The notes under the pieces: generated by a model
What the model was told of the DNA's origin: nothing
Databases searched by the model: none
The model's input: only the letters and a program-made list of their open reading frames with translations
Assembly: GCA_026874595.1 (NCBI GenBank)
Contig: CM049307.1
Span: forward strand, 75,370,643-75,434,642
Origin: Sipunculus nudus
Lineage: Eukaryota > Annelida > Sipuncula > Golfingiida > Sipunculidae
Direction of reading: 5' to 3'
Length of the DNA stretch: 64,000 nt
Program-made: the position numbers and the translations under genes
Shown: piece after piece, positions 35,306 through 45,870 of the stretch
Layout of the letters: the number at the start of each line of letters is the position of its first letter
How positions within the stretch are numbered: position 1 is the stretch's first letter

Positions 35306-37920
35306 ACAAGGGACCTATGGGTCACGACGCTCAGCTGTTATATATGATAAAAAAAAATATTATTTAGAAATGAGGCACATGCTGGTTTTGTGTGGTAATA
35401 AATATAAGCTGTATTATGAGTTGTTGTTATTTAGCTTATGTATGATTTTGATAGTACCTTTGGAGACAGGGAAGAGGATTGATTTCATTTATTTTATTAA
35501 CAAATGGAGTACTACTGTCACACAGATTTTGACTTGGCCATATAACTTATAAGCAGAACATATAATATGAGTTTAACTATTTATTAAAAATATTACAAAT
35601 ATTGTCCCAAATATAATTTTTATTAAAAATAATAAGAGAATCATATGATCTTTTAAAATGAAATATAATTGATATGATTATTAAAATAATATTAAAGAAT
35701 ATATTCATGAATGCATTCATGAATACATTTTGAAAGTATTTGCACGAGTATTCATATACTTTCATTTTTACCTGAATTCCCATTCTTTATGCAAGAAATT
35801 TTATAATGGAGTACATAATCATATTCGTATTTAAATACAACTACAAAGTATTCGCACCATGTCTGGTATTTATTCAGTTTTCACCAAACAATGATGTTGA
35901 GAATCCAGAATATACAAAATTCACACATTTAAATAATGATCATAAGTACCTGGTTTTATGGCTTTTATTTATATTAAAAAATAACTGTAAAAATTTCATT
36001 TTGGACTAATTTCACATCAATGTACACACTAGACACAGTAGGAATCTAGATTAATATTATCAACTGCATCTTTGTCTATCATTAATTTCCTTCATATAAT
36101 CCTTAATGATTAGTAATGAATAATATGATTTACTTCTTTATCATTAAAAATGAACTGAAAAATGCCATAGGTGACTGCATGGTGTTATTTGGAATATGTG
36201 ACATTCTACCCATCGATACAAGATTCTTATATCATCAGTAACTGCAAGTTAATTTCCTGTTATTATAAACTAACAAATTCCTTTTCTATTTTTCTTTAAT
36301 TTGTTATTAAAAACCAATAAAAATTTATTAATTTATTGTTTACTGTTATGTTGTTGGTTAAAACTACTAGATGAGTTGGGTTGAACACCTGGATCAACTA
36401 TGGCTGGCCATCAGCTGCCTGGATTCTCCCCTCAAGCGTGCATAATTTGATGAAAGGTCAACAAGGTCAACATACAGGTGACTCAAGAGGGGCTGGAGAG
36501 AGCCAAAGTCTGACAGGGTCTCATAAAAAAACATTAATAAAAGCTACAATATTTGGCAAATTTCTTTCAGCTTTCTAAAATAAAAAGCTGAAATCCTTAT
36601 GTGTGCATGATATGAAAATTATATCAACAGTGCTCACGGGAAACAAACGTGCCATGGTCACAGTTGGGCAAAATTTAAGGTACTAATTTTATATTTATAC
36701 TAATAACTTATAAAATTTGAAAAATTCAGAACTAATTTTGGGTATTCAATTGAATCTTGATTAAATAATGTTACATCCCTGACAAAAAAGATCTCTAGCT
36801 TCAGCAATGCCCTCGTTAAGGGAGTAAATATATTTCTTGATTTTTTACAAAGTGCATTATGTTTGGGCCCATAACTTAAAAAAAATACACAATACTGACA
36901 TCATTTCTGGCATGTGCATAGTGAATGTATAGAAAAATATGTATATTATATATGATCAAAGTCAGATCAGTGGTTTTGATATTAGGCATTCTTAAAGTGT
37001 AACATTGGGTTTTTAATGGAAAAATTAAGTTTTTCATTGATATCTCGAAGGAATTAAGTCCTAGTGACCAAATTCTTGGCATGGTAGGGGATTTTGGAGA
37101 AATCTAACTGTATGCCAAATTTAATGAACTTAGAGCTGAAGCTCGGGAGCTGAGCTCTAGCAAACTGCATAACACTAGCAATATGTGACATGGTGCTTAA
37201 AAACTTGAATAAAATCTACAGTTTTTGATCAACTGGTTTCAAATTTTTGGTGTTAACAGTTGAAATGCTAACAAAAACATGCTGTGAAAATTAAATCCAC
37301 AGCAGTTACAGCAAAAAAACGTGCCATGGTCAAAGTTGGGCAAAATTTAAGGTACCAATTTTTTATTTTTGCTAATATTTTTAAAAATTTAAAAGATTTT
37401 GATCTAATTTTGGGTATACAATTTAATTTTGATTAATAAAAGTAATACTACTGGAAAAAAAGTGCTTAGCTTTAACAATTTTTGTGTTAAGTGATAAAAT
37501 TTCTTTCCTGATTATTTAAAAAATGCATTATGTTTGGGCCCATAACTTTTTTAAATTAAATAATACAGACCTAATTTCTGGCATGTACATAGGAATTATA
37601 TATAGGATTATTTATAGGAAATATGAGGAAAAACAGATGAGTGGTTTTGATATTAGGCAGTCCTAAAGTGTGGAAATAGGTTTTTAATAAAAAAATTGAG
37701 GTTTTTCCTTAATTTCTCAAAGGAATGAAGTCGCAAAGACCCAGTTTTTGGCTTGGTAGGAGATCTTGGGGACATCTAACATTATGCTGAATTTTGGATT
37801 CCTAGGTCTTACGGTTTCAAAACGTGCCACATCTACGGACGGACGGACGGACGGACGGACGGACGACGGACAATGGACCACGACTATAGCTCAGATGACT
37901 TATAGTCAGCTGAGCTAAAA
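35306..37920 (+). mobile_element. Hairpin-ended element, copy B (full length, about 2.6 kb)
   Basis: Both ends are present. The 5' end is ACAAGGGACCTATGGGTCAC plus GCTCAGCTG. The 3' end is a GGACGGAC microsatellite (37840-37866), ACTATAG (37883-37889) and a hairpin (37887-37917) followed by AAAAA. Inside are two diverged tandem segments of about 680 bp, each with TTAAGGTAC and GGGCCCATAACTT. It has no long ORF. The subterminal inverted pair is GCTCAGCTG/CAGCTGAGC. Confidence 0.8.
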
Positions 37921-40250
37921 AATACAAATATTGTCCCAAATATAATTTTTATTAAAAATAATAAGAGAATCATATGATTTTTTAAAATGAAATATAACTG
38001 ATATGATTATTAAAATACTATTAAAGAATATATTCATGAATGCATTCATGAATACATTTTGAAAGTATTTGCACGAGTATTCATATATTTTCATTTTTAC
38101 CTGAATTCCCATTCTTTATGCAAGAAATTTTATAATGGAGTACAAAATCATATTCGTATTTAAATACAAGTACAAAGTATTTGCACCATGTCTGGAATTT
38201 ATTCAGTTTTCACCAAACAATGATGTTGAGAATCCAGAATATACAAAATTCACACATTTAAATAATGATCATAAGTAACTGGTTTTATGGCTTTTATTTA
38301 TATTAAAAAATAACTGTAAAAAATTCATTTTGGACTAATTTCACATCAGTGTACACACTAGACACAGCAGGAATCTAGATTAATATTATCAACTGCATCT
38401 TTGTCTAATTTCCTTCATATGATCCCTAATGATTAGTAATGAATAATATGATTCACTTCTTTATCATTAAAATTGAACTGAAAAATGCCATAGGTGACTG
38501 CATGGTGTTATTTGGAATATATGACATTCTACCCATCGATACAAGATTCTTAAATCATCAGTAACTGCAAGTTAATTTCCTGTTATTATAAACTAACAAA
38601 TTCCTTTTCTATTTTTCTTTAATTTGTTATTAAAAACCAATAAAAATTTATTAATTTATTGTTTTTTGTTATGTTCTTGGTTAAAACTACTAGATGAGTT
38701 GGGTTGGACACCTGGATCAACTGTGGCTTGCCATAAGCTGCCTGGATTCCATGTATGCCTCGCCTCAAGCGTGCATAATTTGATGATGGGTCAACAAGGT
38801 CAACATACAGGTGACTCAAGAGGGGCTGGAGAGAGCCAAAGTCTGACAGGGTCTCATAAAAAACATTAATAAAAGCTACAATTTTTGGCCAATTTCTTTC
38901 AGCTTTCTAAACTAAAAAGCTGAAATGCTTATGTGTGCATGATATGAAAATTATATCAACAGTGCTCATGGGAAACAAACGTGCCATGGTCACAGTTGGG
39001 CAAAATTTAAGGTACTAATTTTATATTTATACTAAATAAAATTTGAAAAATTCAGAACTAATTTTGGGTATTCAATTGAACCTTGATTAAATAATGTTAC
39101 ATCCCTGACAAAAAAATCTCTAGCTTCAGCAATGCTCTTGTTAAGGGAGTAAATATATTTCTTGATTTTTTACAAAGTGCATTATGTTTGGGCCCATAAC
39201 TTAAAACAATTACACAATACTGACATCATTCTGGCATGTGCATAGAGAATGAAAAATATGTATATTATTTATGATTAAAGTCAGATCAGTGGTTTTGATA
39301 TTAGGCAGTCTTGAAGTGTAACAATGGGTTTTTAATGGAAAAATGAAGTTTTTTATTAATATCTCGAATGTCCTAGTGACCAAATTCTTGGCATGGTAGG
39401 GCATTTTGGAGACATCTAACTGTATGCCGAATTTAAGGAACTTAGAGCTGAAGCTGGGGAGCTGAGCTCTTGCAAACTGCATAACACTAGCTTGATGTAA
39501 ACAATATGTTACATGGTGCTTGATAACTTGATTAAAATCTACAGTTTTTGATCAACTGGTTTCAAATTTTTGGTGTTTACAGTTGAAATGCTAACAAAAA
39601 CATGCTGTGAAAATTAAATCCACAGCAGTTACAGGAAAAAAACGTGCCATGGTCAAAGTTGGGCAAAATTTAAGGTACCAATTTTTTATTTTTATTAATA
39701 TTTTTAAAAATTTAAAAGTTTTTTATCTAATTTTGGGTATACAATTTAATTTTGATTAATTAAAGTTATATTACTGGAAAAAAGGTCCATAGCATTAACA
39801 TTTTTTGTGTTAAGTGATCAAATATCTTTTCTGATTTTTTACAAAATGCATTATGTTTGGGCCCATAACTTTTTTAAATTAAATAATACAGACATAATTT
39901 CTGGCATGTACATAGGAACTATATAGAGGAATATTTATGGAAAATATGAGGTAAAACAGATGAGTGGTTTTGAAATTAGACAGTCCTGAAGTGTGAAAAT
40001 AGGTTTTTAATAAAAAATTGAGGTTTTTCCTTAATTTCTCAAAGGAACGAAGTTGCAAACACCCAGTTTTCGGCTTGGTAGGAGATCTTGGGGACATCTA
40101 ACATTATGCCGAATTTTGGATTCCTAGGTCTTACGGTTTCAAAACGTGCCACATCTACGGACGGACGGACGGACGGACGGACAGACGGACGGACGACGGA
40201 CAATGGACCACGACTATAGCTCAGATGACTTATAGTCAGCTGAGCTAAAA
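37921..40250 (+). mobile_element. Hairpin-ended element, copy C (5' truncated, tandem to B)
   Basis: It follows directly on the 3' end of copy B, starts about 290 bp inside the element (AATACAAATATTGTCCC) and ends with the same microsatellite and hairpin. It is very similar to B throughout. Confidence 0.8.
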
Positions 40251-40384
40251 AATTTAAAAGATTTTTATCTAATTTTGGGTATACAACTTAATTTTGATAA
40301 ATTAAAGTTATATTACTCGAAAAAAAGTCTATAGCTTTAACACGTTTTGTGTTAAGTGATCAAATATCTTTCCTGATTTTTTAC
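40251..40384 (+). mobile_element. Continuation of copy A after the B-C insertion
   Basis: AATTTAAAAGATTTTTATC onwards matches the sequence that follows TAATATTTTT in copy B (37380-37520). It is broken off again at GATTTTTTACA by copy D. Confidence 0.7.
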
Positions 40385-43300
40385 ATAAGGGACCCATGGG
40401 TCACGGCGCTCAGCTGAATGAGACATACAATTGTGTCACTATTGTTGTATGTAGGTCTGTAAGATTTCATTTTGACAGATATAATTTTTGGTATTAATTA
40501 TGTAGTTGAGTGGAATAGTTATATAGAAGTATCAGTATTTTAAGTATGAACAAGAATGTGTGTCTAAAATATTGCAATGGGAATGACCAGATGTTGTAAA
40601 TTGTAGAGGAAGGAAGTGGAGATTTGCAAGTATAAAAATACACATTTAATAAATCAAAATATTTATGGAAAAGTAGAAAACTTATATGTTTTGGGAAGCA
40701 GTTGTTGCTGAATTAGAGAGGAAACAGAATGTCTCAAAAAGTATCTATAGAGAAGAAATTTTAGATTAAGCTGTGAGAAGTTGCCATGTTTGATCTGAAT
40801 TGAAGAATGGGGATTGTTGCCAATAATATCTTGTGATCTGACCATGTGTTTTCTAATGTTGAAACTGAAGCATTTAAACAGTTAGTAAAGACAAGATCTA
40901 TGGTATTTCCATGGTTATTGGTTGGTTCTCTGACTAGTTGTTGACATTTAAAGAGTTGACATAATTGTGTCAATTTGGTGTTATATATTATATTAGAAAT
41001 GTCAATATTGAAATCGCCCATGATCACTATAGGCAAGTTGTGGTCAACTTGAGAGACTAAAACTTGGGAGTTCAGAGAAGAAGTTACTGATGGGACATGC
41101 GGATGACCTATAGAGGAAAACAATCTGAAGTGACTGAGTTTAAGTGTAAATATAGAGAAGAGATGACTCAAAATCTGGTGTTGTGTGGTGGTGAAGGGTT
41201 ACACGGGGACTCAGCTGTTTGACCTGATTGGGGGAGGGGGGGGGGGGGAGGATGAGAGTTTAAAAACACCTTTGTAACTCTGTATATTTATTTCTTTATT
41301 TACCAGTTATAAATTTTATGCAGTTGCCAGAAGAATATTGTCCTAAACAAATACTCAGTGGCAGGGAGTGAGGAAAGTTACAACACCTTTGCATAAACAT
41401 ACAGGATACAAAATTAAACTTACAGGTAAAAAAAAGTTTTATTCATAATTATTGAATATTTAAAAACAGACAGAGAGATAGAAAAACAAAGCAAATCACT
41501 TTAATTCCCATTCTACTGAGGCAGAAAAATACTGAACCAATGATTGCATTAGGTCCTCATTTTTATATTACATCAATTTTTTGTTAGGGGAAATTTTGGA
41601 CAAAATTTATAAATTTTACTATACATTTACAATATATATCAATTATATTTGAAAATTTAAGTTGATTAACAATTCTAAATTGCATCAACATTTACAGTTA
41701 ATCTGCTCAGTCAACATCACATTATATACACAGATGTATTTATTTTTTCTTAAAATATATTTTTTCAAATTTGCAAAATAATAAATATCTGAAAATAACA
41801 CTTGATTCAGGAAAAGTTGTATACACTGGATCGGAAACAGCAATGCAATTGAAGTATGTAACTAATGCAACATATCTGTTGGGGGGGGGGGGGGGGGTCA
41901 GGGTTGCCCTACATTTGTGACAGCAGTGTTGCATCACTAATAAGTTTACCCAGGCAAGGCTGTAGGGACCAGACATGGCTGGTCTGGAGGTTTAAAATGA
42001 AAATACATTAGAGCCTCTTTTTTTAGCATATCCACTTTTTCCATTAATAGTTTTAAATCTGATTCATTTTTTTTTATTTACAAGTTTTATAAATTTGTAA
42101 TAAAACAACTGAAAATATAAGTTAAAATATTAGAATTCTAAGCTGCAATCATTATATATCCAGAGTGTAGCTCATATTGGGTCATATTATGCATACACAT
42201 ATATTTTTTTTATTTTTAAATCACAAATGTTTAAACTGAAATTAAAAGAAAATAATGCCACAACATGGCATCTACTAGATTATTCCTTGAATCACTATTA
42301 AAAAGTTTTGCACATTGGAGTTTTCAGTACATGCTTAATTTTATTCACCGAAATAAAATAAAAGATTCAGTAAATTTGATAAAATAAAAACATCTTTTCA
42401 AATAAAGTATACACACTTTTGGTTAAATGAGGGACAAACAATATCATTATGCTAATTACAATCTCAGCTATAATTAATTACTGGAATTAATAGTCAATTT
42501 CACACTGGTGAAGTTTTTACTCTTCTGAAGTAAGGAATAACTTATCTGATGAACATCCACACTTTCATAGCAATACACCACTTTGTGGACACTATGAAAT
42601 GAGCACTTTAATCATTGTAACCCTGGTGGTACAATACAAAATCTAAAATGTAGCATAGCCATGAATAAAATAAAATACAGAAAATTATAACATTCATCTA
42701 GTTAATGCACCATCTGGGGGGGGGGAGTGCAGGGCAGAGGGGAAGCCTGCTAGTAGTGGCCAAGCTGAGCCTGAGGCAAGCTGCCTGGGATGGGTTACAT
42801 AATGCAAGTGATGGCTGTTCTACTAGGTGGGCCAGATGTAAACAACACTTGACATGGTGTATGAAAACTTGAATAAAAGCTACTCTTTTCAATCAATTCC
42901 TTTGAAATTTCAGATTTTAAAAGATTAAATCCTTATGTATATATGCTGTGAAAATTAAATCAACGGTGCTTACAGAGAAAAAATGTGCTATTTCCAAAGT
43001 TGGACAAAATTTAAGGTATTAATTTTTTATTTATGCTAATAACTTTAAAAATTTGCAAAATTCAGATCTAATTTTGGGTAAATAATTGAATCTTGATTAA
43101 ATAAAGTTATGTTCCTGAAAAAAAAAGTCTCCAGCTTCAGCAATTCTCATGTTAGGTGAGTAAATATATTTCCTGATTTTTTAAAAATTGCATTATATTT
43201 GGGCCCATTACTTCAAAATAATACCCAATACTGACCTTATTTTTGGTATGTTCATAGAAAATGTATTGAAGAATATGAATACTAAATATGACCAAGAACA

Positions 43301-43585
43301 GATCAGTGGTTTTGATATTAGGCAGCCTTGAAGTGTAACAATGGCTTTTTTATGGAAAACGGCGGTTTTTCCTTAATATCTCGAAGAAACGAAGTCCTAA
43401 TGACTCAATGTTTGGTATGGTAGGAGATTTTGGGAACATCTAATGGTATGTATAATTTTGGATTCGTAGGTCCAACGGTTTTAAAATGTGCCCTGTTAAC
43501 GGCCAGACGGCCGGACAGACGGACGGATGACGGACAAAGGACCATGACTATAGCTCAGATGACTTATAGTCAGCTGAGCTAAAAA
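40385..43585 (+). mobile_element. Hairpin-ended element, copy D (diverged subfamily carrying a LINE fragment)
   Basis: It starts ATAAGGGACCCATGGGTCAC plus GCTCAGCTG. The last 700 bp are related to copies A-C, and it ends with GGACGGATGACGGAC, ACTATAG, the hairpin and AAAAA. The middle holds a non-LTR retrotransposon fragment (40640-41210) and a G17 run at 41881-41897. Confidence 0.7.
40761..41171 (-). pseudogene. Non-LTR retrotransposon endonuclease fragment
   Basis: The 136-codon frame holds the C-terminal half of an APE-type endonuclease: GDFNID (residues 52-57), GNTIDLVFTN (88-97) and SDH (111-113), the latter with the catalytic Asp and His. The N-terminal half and the reverse transcriptase are absent, so it is a dead fragment. 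The family within LINEs cannot be named from this piece. Confidence 0.85.
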
Positions 43586-44177
43586 TGCATGCAGTTCTTT
43601 TATATCATTATTTTGATAGCTTTGAACATTTTCACTTTACCATATCTTTTCTTCCAGTTTATACATGTCAGCTGTTCTTTACAGGTTCTTTAATTTTCAA
43701 ATATCAGCCCATGCTTCCAAAGTACACCAAATTCACAATACTTCAATTTATAATGACTGCATCTTTTGCAGGGCCCTTACTGACCTGTCAGTTTTCTATT
43801 AAATTTCATACTAGACCTTTATGATTGATACTGCGTGACCAAACACAACATCAAATGCCATATAAATATCAATAGTTGCCCTTGTGTCAATAATTGTATG
43901 TTAACTATAAGATCACTCTAAGGAATGCAAAATTGGAAGGCAGTGGTTATGATGAGGGGAGGGAAAAAACAATCTGGGTTCAAGAAGGGTTTGGGAATGT
44001 GACAACATGCCCATGTCACAAATCTATCTGCTGAGAGAGTTGGTGACTAACTGACCATTAATTAAGAACCAGTAGTTGGAGGAACACTTTTGGACTGCCA
44101 TGCCCAAAATGGTGAATTATAGCAGGATACCTGAAGATCTATCTCTGTACAAAAACCACCAAATCCTTTCCGAGATA
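43586..44177. other. Intergenic spacer before the GEMIN6 3' end
   Basis: No exon or clear repeat seen. Confidence 0.4.
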
Positions 44178-44183
44178 TTTATT
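44178..44183 (-). terminator. Candidate poly(A) signal for GEMIN6
   Basis: AATAAA on the minus strand, about 200 nt beyond the GEMIN6 stop. Confidence 0.5.
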
Positions 44184-44382
44184 TTGTACATTGGCATAAA
44201 AAGGACACACAGACATGAATAAATACACAGCTCCAGTTCAAGATTTACGAGAATTTACAACAAAAATGCTTCTGCTACTCTTGTAGCCCATGCTTCATTT
44301 GAGTGCTGGATCACTTGTGCTGTTACTGCTTAACAACCAGAAACTTCCAAACCATCCAGTGACAAGTTAATGAAGATAAGAT

Positions 44383-44913
44383 TCAGTCTGAGTCTGTTGG
44401 CATGCTTTTGATTAGAGTCTGAGTCCTCTCCAATATTATCTCGTTAGTGCTCTGACAGTTACCCAGATCATACGGAGGATGTATAAACAGAGCGTTAGAT
44501 ATACTTAGCACTTTTTTATCATCTGGACTTTCCTCCACAGGAACACGGTTCTTACACAACCATGCCTTGAGTTTTTCACGCCGTTCTTCCAGCTGTTCCT
44601 CTGTGTACTGCACTGTGGCCTGCGGCCTGAACAGCCCATCCAACTGAGCCCTGTGCTGCTCTACATCACTATGCAGCACTGTAATATCATGCACAGAATG
44701 ACCCATTATAAGAGTAACAGAAGGGTTTCTCTCTGGCCTGAACTGGACAAGCACGATGCTCTCTGACACAGGATCCACTGTGTAAACCCAGCCTGTGTAT
44801 TGTTTTCCATTACTGACTGTTACTGATACTTCTCGGTACACATACTGCATCCATTCTGAAGGTTCTTTTGTGAAGATCGGGTGACGTTCAGGGTCCTCCT
44901 CACTGCTACCCAT
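44383..44913 (-). CDS. GEMIN6: Gem-associated protein 6, single coding exon
   Basis: The whole protein (176 aa; human 167) sits in one exon. Gemin6 pairs with Gemin7 through Sm-like folds in the SMN complex, which loads Sm proteins on snRNAs in the cytoplasm and is found in Gems. The Sm-like region spans about residues 17-85 (EWMQYVYREVSVTVSNGKQY, GWVYTVDPVSESIVLVQF, SVTLIMGHSVHDI). The C-terminal part has EEQLEERREKLKAWLCKN, PPYDLGNCQSTNEIILERTQ and matches the human order. The start at 44913 is chosen because a TTTTACAG acceptor ends at 44932 and leaves an 18-nt 5' UTR; the open frame running on to 45039 would be intron. No upstream 5' exon was identified. Confidence 0.93.
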   Translation of the reverse strand: MGSSEEDPERHPIFTKEPSEWMQYVYREVSVTVSNGKQYTGWVYTVDPVSESIVLVQFRPERNPSVTLIMGHSVHDITVLHSDVEQHRAQLDGLFRPQATVQYTEEQLEERREKLKAWLCKNRVPVEESPDDKKVLSISNALFIHPPYDLGNCQSTNEIILERTQTLIKSMPTDSD

Positions 44914-44989
44914 AGTCCTCTGTGTATGTACCTGTAAAATATACATGTACATATAAAACTGTATGTTAGAGTTTGATATTTTAAAACTA

Positions 44990-45472
44990 GATGTGTCGGA
45001 ACGACACGAATGCCCCCGCCTGGGGCAAATTAGAAACATTTGTAAAATTTTGAAAAATTTTTTAAGTTCAGGAGGTGTCGTATGGTCAAAAGTAGGTCAA
45101 CAAGGGCAAAATGCAAACTCGATCTGTAACTGGTCATTATCTGCCCACACACAAAAAATCAGGCCAATATCTGCAGGCATTGCGAAAAAAAGTCTGTACA
45201 TGTGTATTTGTCATGAAGTTTCTATTTTTCATGAAACTTTCTATGTTCAGGAGCAGTCAAATGGTCAAAAGTAGGTCAACTGGGACAAAACAAGAACTCG
45301 ATCTGTAACTGGTCTATATCTGCCTACACACAAAAAATCAGGCCAATATCTGCAGGCATTGCGAAAAAAAGTCTGTACAACTCTTTGATTTCGGTATGAC
45401 GGAAGGACGGAATGACGGACATGGGTAAAACTATATGCCCCGGCCACTTTGTGGCAGGGGCATAAAAATAAC
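44990..45472 (+). mobile_element. Third hairpin-ended repeat family with tandem core
   Basis: It starts near GTGTCGGAACGACAC (a perfect inverted repeat). The core has two tandem units of about 176 bp, each with GGTCAAAAGTAGGTCAAC and AATCAGGCCAATATCTGCAG. The end has ACGGAAGGACGGAATGACGG, ACTATA, a hairpin at 45435-45463 (ATGCCCC pairing with GGGGCAT) and AAAAA. It lies between GEMIN6 and MED9. Confidence 0.7.
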
Positions 45473-45870
45473 AGGTCTTCATCACAATTATTATTCAATA
45501 ATAAAAGTTATATCAGATTCATGACTGTCCAGTGAAATCTACACAGGAAAATATAGGAGATTATGGTCAAAATGCTGGAAAATATAGGAAAAACAGGAGT
45601 CAGAAATACAAGTCCTGCAATAATGTTGGGCATGATGTGGCCTAGTGTTTAAGACCTTGGACGATGGGGAATAAAGTCTCTGGCTAAAACCCTGTCAGAG
45701 TATTAAAGGCAAATTAGTCTAAAGTCTGAGAGAACTTTCCTTTTGCAAATGAACAATCTTTGTCATGAAGCCTTCATTTTTCAAAATAATTCCCTTTTGC
45801 AAATGTCAAGAATTTGATCCCTGGTGAACATAAAGTAAATAAATTGATACCATTTAAGTCACTTCTGTTA

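Noticed and set aside
40761-41171. Host endonuclease gene
   Set aside because: Only the C-terminal half of a LINE-type endonuclease is present, inside another repeat, without start or exon context.
41881-41897. G-quadruplex regulatory element at poly-G runs (also near 1476, 41230, 42716 and 51379)
   Set aside because: They are plain homopolymers inside repeats or intergenic DNA with no gene context, and are prone to sequencing error.
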